Source: Ktedonosporobacter rubrisoli | Lineage (GTDB): Bacteria > Chloroflexota > Ktedonobacteria > Ktedonobacterales > Ktedonobacteraceae | Assembly (NCBI RefSeq): GCF_004208415.1 | Contig: NZ_CP035758.1 | Span: forward strand, 5,332,001-5,396,000 | Reading direction: 5' to 3' | Length of the DNA: 64,000 nucleotides | In this document: in pieces, positions 35,255-44,284 of the stretch | Position numbering within the stretch: the first letter of the stretch is position 1 | Layout: each line of letters opens with the position of its first letter | Translations under genes and position numbers: made by a program | Notes under the pieces: model-generated | What the model was told of the DNA's origin: nothing | The model's input: only the letters and a program-made list of their open reading frames with translations | Database searches by the model: none

Positions 35255-36133
35255 TTATGTCCCCCGTACATGGCGCTGCGCATAGATAGTCAACCCAAAC
35301 ATAAGCAAAGCCACAATGACCATCTGATAGCAGCCAGCAACGGCCAGTACCAGCGCATCAAAGAGCGATATTCCCCCAAGTAAGAGCCCTACTGAGCGGT
35401 CAATATGGCGCTTTTGCCGATGATAGGCAAAGGATGCGCTATACGTCACCCAGATAATAAAAGCAAAAGCTAAAGCACAGCTTAAAAGCGTCACATGCAC
35501 AAAGAAATACCCGGAAGGCAGGAGTAAGAGAGCCGCTATACCTGTGTGGGCTGAATTTGCCTCGTGCTCAAACTTCGACACGGAACAAATGGCCACGATA
35601 TAGAGCAAGAGGAGGAGAGCTGGCAAGAAAAGGTTCGCCAGCGGGAAAGAAGATAGGGCGAGGAAAGCCGTAGCATATACCATGACACGACAAAAGGCCA
35701 TCAGCCAGGGGGCATAGGAATTTCCCTTGTGCCATTCATCATAAGCAATAATCAACAGGATCAGCAGCAACCCACTCAGGAAGGCCAGCAAACCAGCGCA
35801 CAATAGCAACAGAGCGCCGCAAGCAAACAGAATGCCAGCTCCAAGCAAAGCCTGCTTACGAGAGAGCAAGCGTGCTGGGAGAGGCCGTTCGGGCCTTTCG
35901 CGACAATCGGTTTCATAATCCAGCACATCGTTGAGATACATTCCTGCTGTATAGAGCAGAACCATACTACAGGCGATGGGTATAATCCTGGCATCAGGTA
36001 CTGCCAAGCCGGCAAGGGCAACTCCCACCAGCACATTGCTAACCACCGTGGGGCTATTCGAGATGCGCGCCAACATAAGATGGGCAAGCAAGGACTGTAG
36101 CCAGGGATGTCGAGCCGCAAGCTTCCCTCTCAT
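35255..36133 (-). CDS. eboC: EboC-like UbiA-family prenyltransferase
   Basis: A 292-residue membrane protein with about eight to nine spans. The prenyl-diphosphate/Mg-binding motif NDVLDYETDCRERPERPLP is intact, placing it in the UbiA superfamily of aromatic prenyltransferases. The second Asp-rich loop is less clear. Within ebo clusters a UbiA member is component C. It overlaps eboE by 4 bp and is followed after 1 bp by eboF, so the three are tightly coupled. The acceptor molecule is not known. Confidence 0.86.
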   Translation of the reverse strand: MRGKLAARHPWLQSLLAHLMLARISNSPTVVSNVLVGVALAGLAVPDARIIPIACSMVLLYTAGMYLNDVLDYETDCRERPERPLPARLLSRKQALLGAGILFACGALLLLCAGLLAFLSGLLLILLIIAYDEWHKGNSYAPWLMAFCRVMVYATAFLALSSFPLANLFLPALLLLLYIVAICSVSKFEHEANSAHTGIAALLLLPSGYFFVHVTLLSCALAFAFIIWVTYSASFAYHRQKRHIDRSVGLLLGGISLFDALVLAVAGCYQMVIVALLMFGLTIYAQRHVRGT

Positions 36134-37347
36134 CGCAAATACTCCAACACCCAGGCGTACTCACGCGCAAGCGAGTCCTCTAGATCTTTTTTCAAAGCTG
36201 CTGGCAGAACGCTCCAGGTATACGTCTCTATCTCCAAATGCTGACAGAAGGGTTTCTGCTGAAGAAGCTTCAGGGTTGCCAGCAAGGTTTCCTGCGTCGA
36301 TTGTAGCATAAAGAAGCGCTCCATAAAGATAGGTACATGAAAGTGAATGCGCCACTGAGCCGCCTGGCTGTCCTCGATATGAGGCAGGGCATCCAGCAGG
36401 TCAGCGTAACGCACAAAGCTGCCATCGCAATTCAGTTGCCCGACCTGGTGCAGATAAATCGACTCGGCAAATGGAGCCAGCAGGTGGGCCAATTGCGCAC
36501 GCGTAGCCTTATCAGGCGGAAAAACTACTTTTAGCGCCGAGCTCAGCTGCACCTTGCCAACTTTAATACCCACGCGCGCAAAGTTCTGTAAAACTTCCTC
36601 CGGCTCTTCATAAGCTACGGCCATATGACAGGTATCCAGGCAGACCCTGATATGCTCAAGGAGATAGTCACGTGCCGCCTCCTGAGAGATAGCCAGCGCT
36701 TCAGCTAGCCAGCGCCCCCCGTATGGAAGTAGCCAATCGGTATAGAAGCGCACCACCTCAGCGCTATTCTCCAGCAGTCCATCGGGCTCCGGCTCAAGCG
36801 CCAGATAGAGCAGTTTAGCTTGCTGCTGTTTGATATGCACGAGCCTGGCCGCCACACAGGCAAGCTGCTGGGCAAAGAGACGCCAGCTTGCCGTGTCCTG
36901 CTCAGCAATCCAGGGCTTATAAGAAAGTGGACTGGTCGAGATACTGCCTTCAAGCCCAGCTGGCAATAAAAAGGCCAGGATATCGATCAGGCGCAAAGTA
37001 TAGGCCACGCGCTCCTCGCTGCGCCAGTCAGGCGTATGGACAGCAGCCTTAACAGGTGCATTATGAAATGCGCCATAGGGAAAGCCGTTCAAGGTAAACA
37101 CATAAAGACCATGCTGCGCTAGAAAAGAGTGGAATTGCGGTAAATGTTCGCCTTGTAAGAGCTCATGCGTCTCCGTAGCCGATAGACGCAGGCCAAGACC
37201 AAAATCGCTATGTGGAGCCAGACGCGCCTTAAGCGCCGGCACATAGTGCAGCAAGTTGGCATACACCTCGCTCCATCCGTTGCCAGGATGAATATTAGTG
37301 CAGTATGTCAGATGAAAAGGATATCCTGTTCCTCCATACTTATACAT
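36130..37347 (-). CDS. eboE: EboE-like metabolite traffic protein (xylose-isomerase-type TIM barrel)
   Basis: A 405-residue TIM-barrel protein. The start YKYGGTGYPFHLTYCTNIHPGNGW is the typical EboE N-terminus; LLYLALEPEPDGLLEN, VCLDTCHMAVAYEEPEEVL and KVGKVQLSSALKV are the metal-site strands of xylose-isomerase-like enzymes. GGAGGGACGG before the ATG is a strong ribosome site. In the ebo cluster E and others are needed for delivery of a product to the periplasm in cyanobacteria; its reaction is undefined. The 294 bp upstream, to eboB, carry repeats. Confidence 0.85.
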   Translation of the reverse strand: MYKYGGTGYPFHLTYCTNIHPGNGWSEVYANLLHYVPALKARLAPHSDFGLGLRLSATETHELLQGEHLPQFHSFLAQHGLYVFTLNGFPYGAFHNAPVKAAVHTPDWRSEERVAYTLRLIDILAFLLPAGLEGSISTSPLSYKPWIAEQDTASWRLFAQQLACVAARLVHIKQQQAKLLYLALEPEPDGLLENSAEVVRFYTDWLLPYGGRWLAEALAISQEAARDYLLEHIRVCLDTCHMAVAYEEPEEVLQNFARVGIKVGKVQLSSALKVVFPPDKATRAQLAHLLAPFAESIYLHQVGQLNCDGSFVRYADLLDALPHIEDSQAAQWRIHFHVPIFMERFFMLQSTQETLLATLKLLQQKPFCQHLEIETYTWSVLPAALKKDLEDSLAREYAWVLEYLR

Positions 37348-37362
37348 GCTTCCGTCCCTCCA

Positions 37363-37610
37363 CTAGCGCTCCGTTTAGATAGTGCTTCCTCTGACTTCAT
37401 TTGACGCGCGCCGCCTGCGGGCGGCGGTGGGAAAGGGAGAAGCTGGGGCACAGCCCCAGGCCCCAGGTCAAGGGCGCTCCCTTGACAATCCCGCTGGTTT
37501 CCCTCACCACAGGAATCCTGAAAGACCTCTAGCGCTCCGCTTAGATAGTGCTTCCTCTGACTTCATTTGACAACGGTGCCCCCTTGACGATCCCGCTGGT
37601 TTCCCTCACC
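37363..37610. repeat. Duplicated REP-like unit with internal deletion
   Basis: A 43-bp block at 37363-37405 recurs at 37529-37571 with one mismatch, and a 30-bp block at 37479-37508 recurs at 37581-37610 with one mismatch, in the same order. The second unit lacks about 64 bp between the blocks. The missing part in unit 1 holds two perfect hairpins: GCCGCC-TGCG-GGCGGC (37410-37425) and CTGGGGC-ACA-GCCCCAG (37443-37459). It sits inside the ebo operon. Confidence 0.8.
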
Positions 37611-37641
37611 GCGTCAATCTTGACAGATAGCAGCTGCCTGC

Positions 37642-38451
37642 TTACTCAAGCGGCAGGCGAAATTTTGCTGACTGGCGCAAGAACTCTATCGGGTTTTCAT
37701 ACACTATCTTGCGAATCAATTGCTCAGAATGGCCCCGCCGACGCATCTCCAGCACAAAATGAGGGATAGCCGTTGGCAAGCTCGGGCCCCAATCGCAGGC
37801 AGAGGCCACGCAGAGCCGCTCGCTCCCGTACATCTCAATCATATCGACAGCCCGGGCCGCAGACGTCTTTGTCTGCGGATAGAGCGTCAAGCCTGTCCAG
37901 AAGCCATGCGCAAGAATCATTTCAATCGTATGCTCCTCGGCATGGTCGATCATGACTCTGCCCGGCTCAAGACGACCATCGGCGAGCAGCGCATCAACAA
38001 TGGCCCTGGTACCCTTGAATTTATCTTCCAGGTGAGGCGTATGAATATGTATCAGTTGCTGATGGCCTAAAGCTAGCTCTACGTGGTCAATAAAAGTAGC
38101 CAGCTCATTATGCGTTACACGATTTACCCCAATCTCTCCAATGCCCAGCACATTTGGCCGTTCCAGGAAGCGCGGGATGATCTCCAATACCTCGCGGGCC
38201 AATTCTCTATCCTCGCCCTCTTTAGGATTGAGGCACAGCCAGCAATAATGTTGAATACCATAGCGCGCGGCACGCGTTGGCTCGAAATCGGTTAAACGAT
38301 TAAAATAGTCAACAAAGACGAGCGAAGATTGACGGTCATAGCCCGCCCAGAAAGCCGGCTCGGTGAGCGCTACACAACCGCTGAGCGCCATCTGCTCATA
38401 ATCATCTGTCGTCCTGGAGACCATATGAGCGTGCATGTCAATATATTTCAT
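37642..38451 (-). CDS. eboB: EboB-like TatD-family metal-dependent hydrolase
   Basis: A 269-residue TIM-barrel hydrolase of the amidohydrolase/TatD type. Metal ligands are visible: MKYIDMHAHM (HxH), GIGEIGVNRVTHNE (Glu), IHIHTPH (His), VMIDHAEEHT (His) and SACDWGPS (Asp). TatD-like proteins are component B of ebo clusters. The start overlaps the stop of the small upstream gene as ATGA, and AAGGAAGG lies upstream, so translation is coupled. Substrate unknown. Confidence 0.85.
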   Translation of the reverse strand: MKYIDMHAHMVSRTTDDYEQMALSGCVALTEPAFWAGYDRQSSLVFVDYFNRLTDFEPTRAARYGIQHYCWLCLNPKEGEDRELAREVLEIIPRFLERPNVLGIGEIGVNRVTHNELATFIDHVELALGHQQLIHIHTPHLEDKFKGTRAIVDALLADGRLEPGRVMIDHAEEHTIEMILAHGFWTGLTLYPQTKTSAARAVDMIEMYGSERLCVASACDWGPSLPTAIPHFVLEMRRRGHSEQLIRKIVYENPIEFLRQSAKFRLPLE

Positions 38452-38771
38452 CGTAACCCTTCCTTATCTCTATGATAATCATAGGCCCCAAAGGCGCTCT
38501 TACGATCCAGCTCTGACAATGGCTCCCTGGTGGGATCGCTAAAGATCATCTGGATTGTGCGCACGCGATAAGGCGCTCGGGTACAGAGTGCCTGTAGCCC
38601 TTCGCGCATCGCCATCATTCTGAAATCCTCTTCGGCATTGCACTCCACAGAGCGATCAATGCGATCTAAAAAAGCTGCCACATCCAGCAGTTTCGCGCGC
38701 ACATCCATAAAGTATTCATCTATCAGTTGCTGCTGTGATAGCCGACACGAGCCCTCATATTTTTTCATCAT
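38448..38771 (-). CDS. Small helical protein of unknown function in the ebo-type operon
   Basis: A 107-residue, mostly helical, charged protein with LSQQQLIDEYFMDVRAKLLDVAAFLDRIDR as the likely core, then EEDFRMMAMREGLQALC and a C-terminal half TIQMIFSDPTREPLSELDRKSAFGAYD. I do not recognise a family. There is no signal peptide or membrane span. It lies between eboD and eboB and its stop overlaps eboB (ATGA), so it is co-translated with the cluster. A canonical EboA (about 200 residues or more) is absent from this window; this protein could be a partner that replaces it, but similarity has not been shown. Confidence 0.7.
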   Translation of the reverse strand: MMKKYEGSCRLSQQQLIDEYFMDVRAKLLDVAAFLDRIDRSVECNAEEDFRMMAMREGLQALCTRAPYRVRTIQMIFSDPTREPLSELDRKSAFGAYDYHRDKEGLR

Positions 38772-38975
38772 ATTTGCGCAGTACCTGCTCCCGGAAGTGC
38801 CTCAAGCATCGATCCGCCCTTTTACGTTGCTGGCAGCCCTCAGCGTGGGAAAATGGCAAGCCCACAGCCTTATCCTACAGAAGGTGGCGAGAGTTAACGC
38901 TACAAGTCCAAAAAAGGCCTGACGTCCGTAATAGCTTGAGGGATTCGGAACAAGCACGTCTCCTTTCTGACTCTC

Positions 38976-40148
38976 TTACCGGAACAACTGACGTTTTCTG
39001 AGGAGCGCAATGCTCTGCCCCAATACATTTCTATCAAGAGCACCCACTTCGGTACTTCGGCCAATGCGCTCCAACAAAGGAAGGGTAAGCTGGCCTCCCA
39101 GGTGCTCCCTGAACTCATCCAGGCCAGCCAGGATACAGCGGGAGTTCTGACAATCGTGCAGAGACTGATCCAACTCAGGGGTATAGATAGCCAGGTCCAG
39201 CAATGACAGCACGCGCAAGATACGTAGCCAGTCCTGCTCTGGCAGCAAACCTATCAGGTAGGCATACGTCGTGTCAAGGGCAATGCCAATCGCGACGGCC
39301 TCTCCATGGCGTAGGCTATGGCTCGATAGCTGCTCCAGCTTATGAGCCGCCCAATGGCCGAAGTCCAGCGGTCGGGATGAACCTGTCTCAAAAGGATCGC
39401 CACCATTGGCGATATGCTCAAGATGAAGTTGCGCACAACGATAGATGGTCCAGCGCATGGACTGCATATCGCGCTCAACCAGCCGGCGTGCCTGTTCCTC
39501 GATATAGGCAAAGAAACGCTCGTCTTTGAGAAGAGCCACCTTCACAGCTTCGGCAACCCCACTACACCAGTCACGCTGCGAAAGCGTCGTTAAAAAATGC
39601 TCGTCATTGAATACGGCGACGGGGGGTGCAAATGTACCGATAAAATTCTTCTTACCAAAAGCGTTAATGCTATTCTTGACTCCTACCCCCGCATCATTCT
39701 GGGCCAGAACAGTTGTTGGCACCCGTATCAGCCGTACTCCACGATGCGCGGTAGCCGCCGCATAGCCTACCATATCCAGAACCGCTCCCCCTCCAATCGC
39801 CAGCACGTAGGAATGGCGACAGATACCATAGCGATGGATAGCTTCCTGAATAAGCGCCACATTCGCAAAATCATTCTTTGCGCCTTCTCCTCCCGGCACC
39901 TGTAGCGGGGGACAAACAAGTTGCAAAGTTTGGCAAGAAGCGAGGCAATAGGCCTCAACAGCCTCGGAAAGAGCGGGATGATGGCGACAGACGCCAGCGT
40001 CTATGACACACAATATCTTCTGCGGCGCATGCTCTTCGCCGGCACCGATTACCTCGCGCAGAAGAGCATTCTCACAAGCGAAGAGATGGCTGGTAAAATG
40101 CACTGCATAACGATAATTTACCTGCACAGTTTGACACAGAGGTTGCAT
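38976..40148 (-). CDS. eboD: EboD-like 3-dehydroquinate-synthase-family sugar phosphate cyclase
   Basis: A 390-residue protein of the dehydroquinate synthase / sugar phosphate cyclase superfamily. The nucleotide-binding GGGAVLDMVGYAAATAHRG and metal/substrate region IRVPTTVLAQNDAGVGVKNSINAFGKKNFIGTF are clear. The substrate loop (QNDAGVGVKNSINAFGKKN) differs from the aroB pattern and matches the variant found in ebo-cluster EboD proteins. It probably cyclises a sugar phosphate other than DAHP. It is the first gene of the cluster, 204 bp ahead of the small protein. Confidence 0.87.
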   Translation of the reverse strand: MQPLCQTVQVNYRYAVHFTSHLFACENALLREVIGAGEEHAPQKILCVIDAGVCRHHPALSEAVEAYCLASCQTLQLVCPPLQVPGGEGAKNDFANVALIQEAIHRYGICRHSYVLAIGGGAVLDMVGYAAATAHRGVRLIRVPTTVLAQNDAGVGVKNSINAFGKKNFIGTFAPPVAVFNDEHFLTTLSQRDWCSGVAEAVKVALLKDERFFAYIEEQARRLVERDMQSMRWTIYRCAQLHLEHIANGGDPFETGSSRPLDFGHWAAHKLEQLSSHSLRHGEAVAIGIALDTTYAYLIGLLPEQDWLRILRVLSLLDLAIYTPELDQSLHDCQNSRCILAGLDEFREHLGGQLTLPLLERIGRSTEVGALDRNVLGQSIALLRKRQLFR

Positions 40149-40238
40149 GACTCAACACCACATACACGTTTATTTGACCGCACTACACAAACCCGCCCTC
40201 TACGCTGCTGAGCATACCTTGTCATACCACTAGCACTA

Positions 40239-40251
40239 AGTACAGTGTACT
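40239..40251. promoter_or_regulatory. Perfect inverted repeat upstream of the ebo-type operon
   Basis: AGTACA-G-TGTACT lies about 90 bp before the eboD start, with TTGAGT next to it on the minus strand. It could be an operator; no convincing -10 is paired with it. Confidence 0.4.
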
Positions 40252-40393
40252 CAACATACAAAATTGTCGGGACGTTTCCTATCAGAGCATAACTATCGGC
40301 AAAGCTGGACAATTCCTTAGCTCAAATAGGGCTCCAGGCTCCCCATCATAGGCAGCGCTGAAGCCCTTATCTATTATCCCAAACGTGGCAGAG

Positions 40394-41434
40394 CTAATCC
40401 TTCCAATCGCCAAGGAAGACTTTATCCTTCTCTTCCACCTGTGCGCCTAGCATAGGGTGCAGGTCCATGGCTGGCGAATACTTGCTCGCCGCTGGTGTTC
40501 GTCCCAGGGCCTCGGCCATAGCGCGCACATAATGCGGAGATCCGCCGCAGCATATGCCAATATAGTTTATGCCAAGCGCTCTGGCGCGCCGCGCAAAGTC
40601 GGCCATTTCAAAACGGTTGTGCAAAAACGGCTCCAATCCCAGGGGAAAGGCTCTCGCGCCATTCTCCAGTTGCAAAGATTCAAAGGTAAGGGCACCTTCG
40701 TGCGTCTTGTACGGCACTGGCTGGGCCGCGACATAGCCGGGCACCGTGGCCCGTATCTTTTCAATTAGCGGGAGCATGGTCGCAGGCCCACGATCACAAT
40801 TTAAACCTACGATGTCAGCGCCATGATCGGCAAGAATCTTGCAGGCCTCGACATAATCGTAGCCGTCGCGCGTCTTGTCGGGCTGCACGGTCGCCAGGGT
40901 TACCATTGCCGGCAAGCCCAGCTGCTTGATGACTTCCAGGCCAATCAAGGCCTCACCAAGATAGTCATTAGTTTCTGCAATCACAAAATCAATTCCCTCC
41001 TCCACAGCCCAGCCAAGTTGCTCCTCGTACATACCGCGCACGACTTTGGAGCTTTCCGAGACATTCTGCGGATCATAGGCCCAGGTATTACAGATATTGC
41101 CGGCCACAAGTGCATCACCCTCACGCGCAACCTCGTTGGCCAGGCGGACGGCCTGCCGATTCATCAACTCAAGATCATTCTCACGACCCACATCCTTTAG
41201 CTTCTCGCGATGCGCATAATAGGTAAGCGCTACCATGACTTCGCAGCCGGCACGCAAATATTCGCGATGCAGCTCTTTCACCGCCTCGGGAAAATCCAGG
41301 ACCACCTCGGGCACATAGGGCCCGGCCTTGATATAGCCGCGACGCTCTAACTCAAATACATAACCTTCGCCGCCCAGCACTACCCCATTGTCACGTAAGC
41401 GCTCTAAGATACCTTTGCTCGTTGCTCGTTGCAT
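40394..41434 (-). CDS. Homocysteine S-methyltransferase family protein (betaine-homocysteine methyltransferase-like)
   Basis: A 346-residue TIM-barrel methyltransferase. The zinc Cys residues are in VGLNCDRGP and GICCGGSPHYVR; YVFELERRGYIKAGPYVPEVVLDFPEAV and VALTYYAHREKL resemble the betaine-homocysteine methyltransferase branch. It would transfer a methyl group from betaine or another N- or S-methyl donor to homocysteine, giving methionine. It is the last gene of a minus-strand operon with a sarcosine-oxidase-like enzyme, which fits stepwise demethylation of a betaine-type substrate. Donor not proven. Confidence 0.88.
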   Translation of the reverse strand: MQRATSKGILERLRDNGVVLGGEGYVFELERRGYIKAGPYVPEVVLDFPEAVKELHREYLRAGCEVMVALTYYAHREKLKDVGRENDLELMNRQAVRLANEVAREGDALVAGNICNTWAYDPQNVSESSKVVRGMYEEQLGWAVEEGIDFVIAETNDYLGEALIGLEVIKQLGLPAMVTLATVQPDKTRDGYDYVEACKILADHGADIVGLNCDRGPATMLPLIEKIRATVPGYVAAQPVPYKTHEGALTFESLQLENGARAFPLGLEPFLHNRFEMADFARRARALGINYIGICCGGSPHYVRAMAEALGRTPAASKYSPAMDLHPMLGAQVEEKDKVFLGDWKD

Positions 41435-41501
41435 AGTTGTCTTCCCTTCTCGCTAATAAAGATTTAAGCAGCCTTGTCCATCCTAAAACGTGACGCTTGC
41501 C

Positions 41502-42650
41502 TCACCGAAAACGCGCCGGCGAGAAACTGCTGATATCATAGGTTGTTCCCGCCTGCAGGGCCAGTTGCATAAGCACGCGGCCAATCCAGGGCGCATATTT
41601 ATAGCCGGTTCCGCGCCAGCCAACTCCAACGTAAACATTCTCGTACTCCGGCACCTCGCCCAGGATAAAATTATCATCGGCGACAAGATCATAGAAGCAC
41701 TGGTCAACGTCCTGCACATCGACGGCCTCGGCGTCCTGCAGCTCTGGCATGCACGCCTCCACAAAGCTATGGACATCGCGAATCTGCGTATTCAACTTTT
41801 GAATGTCCGGCGGATTGTAAAAGCCGATCTTGACGCCCGGCGTTTTCCCGGCATAGATGGGATGCCCGTAAATACCCACATCAAGATAGGCAAAGACAGG
41901 TAGCACATCGGAGGTAAACTGAGCCCGCTTGTGCTCAGGCGGGATAAAATATTTACACTGGCTGGGGCGATCCGGCTGCAAGGGAAAATGCGTCCGGCAG
42001 CCTGGCATGCGCTGCAGAATCTCATTTGTGCCCAGTCCGGCGGTAACCACCAGCTTCCTGGCCGTGTACTCACCAGCACTACTAGAGATCGTCACCCCCT
42101 CGGCCTGCTGCTCGATCTTCTCAACCTCGACATGCTCGACGATACGCACCTTCTTCTCACGCAGAACCTCCTGCAAGCGTTGCGTCACCGCCGGCACGTA
42201 GAGCAGGCCAGCCTCGACATCCAGCCGTCCCAAATCAGCCACAAACTGCGGAAAGCGCTCTTTCAAGGCTCCCTGATCCAATGCTTCCGACCTGAGATGC
42301 AGCTCGCTTAAGGTGCGAAAACTCTTGATGGCATATGTTTCCTCCAAGGCAGGCGTAACATCCTCTTTAGCAATGTTGAGGCAACCACACTCAAGCAGGC
42401 AAGGCTCAGCCGCAGCGCGCTGGAACTCCAGCCACAGTTGGCGCGCCTCATAGGCCAGCCGCGCATAGAACGGATCGAGATAGTCATTTCTAATTGAGCG
42501 CGTACGACTGAACGAGGCTGTCAACGGATTGCCCACATACGATTTTTCGAGAATAGTAATCTCGTCAACCAGCTCGGCCGCATAATAAGCTGTAAACAAA
42601 CCCATCACACCACCACCAATAATCACCAGATCCTTGATCTTTTTACTCAT
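41502..42650 (-). CDS. FAD-dependent amine oxidase (sarcosine oxidase-like, DAO family)
   Basis: A 382-residue flavoprotein. The N-terminal dinucleotide motif is IKDLVIIGGGVMGLFTAYYAA, and the C-terminal FAD-binding region is VYVGVGWRGTGYKYAPWIG. DVDQCFYDLVADDNFILG places a Cys where monomeric sarcosine oxidases attach FAD covalently. SFSRTRSIRNDYLDPFYARLA is also typical of that group. It probably oxidises an N-methylated amine. GGGGGAAAGG before ATG 42650 selects this start over 42680. It overlaps the unknown gene upstream by 8 bp. Confidence 0.87.
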   Translation of the reverse strand: MSKKIKDLVIIGGGVMGLFTAYYAAELVDEITILEKSYVGNPLTASFSRTRSIRNDYLDPFYARLAYEARQLWLEFQRAAAEPCLLECGCLNIAKEDVTPALEETYAIKSFRTLSELHLRSEALDQGALKERFPQFVADLGRLDVEAGLLYVPAVTQRLQEVLREKKVRIVEHVEVEKIEQQAEGVTISSSAGEYTARKLVVTAGLGTNEILQRMPGCRTHFPLQPDRPSQCKYFIPPEHKRAQFTSDVLPVFAYLDVGIYGHPIYAGKTPGVKIGFYNPPDIQKLNTQIRDVHSFVEACMPELQDAEAVDVQDVDQCFYDLVADDNFILGEVPEYENVYVGVGWRGTGYKYAPWIGRVLMQLALQAGTTYDISSFSPARFR

Positions 42651-43338
42651 TACTGCCTTTCCCCCTCTCTTGCTCAACAAACGAAAACTCGCTTGCCGGC
42701 GCTAGCATTTTGTGTTCAAACAGGCGCATAGTGGGCGCTTGCCCTTCTGGAAAAGTATAGTACTTTGTCGTTTGCAATCGTAGCTCAGGCTGAGCCCCGC
42801 TTGCACGCAATATACCATTATGCAAACGTATCCACTCATAATACAATGGCGCTAAGGCATAGGAAGCGTAACGATGGGTGGCAAGCTCTTTGAGTTGTGC
42901 CCGTGTATAGCTACTCCTCAGCAACACGAGATTAAACCAGTTGTCGGCATGCAATTTAAGCGAAGAATAGCTTAAAATATCAGTAACCTGGGCAATTTCG
43001 CCCAAGAGCTTTGTATCTATGCGCTGCATCTCATGAAGAGCATGCGCATCAACAGGGGTGCGTTTACAGCTGACAAAGCCAACAAAATACAATTCGTTGC
43101 TAGATAATAGCTCCTGGGGACCATAAATAACGATACGATGTGAACGCGCATGCCGTTCCTCCAGCGTGTAAAGCCAGGGCAAGCCCTGCTCTTCTGCCAC
43201 GCCTGGCGAATGTAGCATTATATAGAGCTTAATGGCCATATACCTGAGAATAATCAGATCAAGCTTGCCTTTCCGCAAACTATAGCCAGAATTATCGACA
43301 AGAGGTAGATCTGTTGTGGGCTTTTCGTGCACGTACAT
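42643..43338 (-). CDS. Conserved-looking protein of unknown function, first gene of the amine operon
   Basis: A 231-residue soluble protein; I do not recognise the family. The centre has alternating beta-strand and helix patterns (RIVIYGPQELLSSNELYFVGFVSCKR; YSSLKLHADNWFNLVLLRSSYTRAQLKELATH) and an aromatic-rich helix YASYALAPLYYEWIRLHNGIL. No signal peptide or membrane span. AAGGAG precedes the ATG. The stop overlaps the flavoprotein start, so the two are coupled, which suggests a role in the same methylated-amine pathway. Confidence 0.7.
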   Translation of the reverse strand: MYVHEKPTTDLPLVDNSGYSLRKGKLDLIILRYMAIKLYIMLHSPGVAEEQGLPWLYTLEERHARSHRIVIYGPQELLSSNELYFVGFVSCKRTPVDAHALHEMQRIDTKLLGEIAQVTDILSYSSLKLHADNWFNLVLLRSSYTRAQLKELATHRYASYALAPLYYEWIRLHNGILRASGAQPELRLQTTKYYTFPEGQAPTMRLFEHKMLAPASEFSFVEQERGKGSNE

Positions 43339-44284
43339 CCCGCTTTGCTCCTTGTTAACAACCAGATTTGGCCATAAGAAGAGACATGAGATCTTAGCAT
43401 CGCCACCATCATGAAGGCTTGAACTAGATTAAGCGTTGCTTTTATAATTCATAGGTGCAAGCATTTTCCGCTTCTTGATTTCATTTTTAGTTGAATACAA
43501 GAAGTAACAGGCTTGCCGATAAGATCTCAAACAGCAGATCAGGCAAAGCTCAGCAATAAAGAGCTAGAACGCCACAAGAAATGAAGTTTTAAAGTTTTTG
43601 TGCGTTTTTGCCTGGTTATAGCAGGTCATTAATGGAGGTGCTAGTGATGGAATCCTGGAGCGTGGGTAGAGGAGCAAAAGAGAGGGCGAGCGTTAATCAT
43701 CATCGTCGCGGGCGCGAGAGTGCCATTTTCACTACTAAAAGTCTTCAGACAGAGCAGTGATCCCAGAAGCAGAGAAAGAGGGGATTTTGCCAGGTCAGAA
43801 GCAGACAACAACTGCAGGCAGCGAGGAAAGGCCTCAGCAAAATCCCTGAAAGCTCTTCCAGGCGAAATTCGTCGATTTTGTCTCATAGATGCAATCTCCC
43901 AAAAATTTGCTTAATTACCATTTCGGGATCAGCTAATGCATCCTATCCAGAGCTGGCTTACTAAACTTCTCCCGATTAAAAGTTCGCGGCCAGCCCGGCA
44001 AAGCATCATCTCTTACTTGCCTCGCATACATCCATACAACCTGACAGATCTCATGCCTTTTCTATGAAATCTTTGTTCGACCTGAGTGTTTTATGAACGC
44101 ACGTGTGAAGAGAGGTTACTTCTTATTTAATTGTAAAGAAAGGTACAATCATTTGTCAACAGAGGTAAGCCACTTTTTTTGCAATATTGAAGAATTTCGC
44201 TCCCTGCGCGGCAAGCCTGGAAAGGTGCAATTGTTCCCCTTTCCAGGCCAGGTTACTTTGCCAACCCTGGCAACTATTTCCATG
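43339..44284. other. Gene-free region
   Basis: 946 bp between the amine operon and the zinc-ribbon gene. Short open frames on both strands (for example 43641-43886 and 44093-44404) lack ribosome sites and family features. Apart from the promoter region of the minus-strand operon just above 43338 I see nothing identifiable. Confidence 0.5.
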
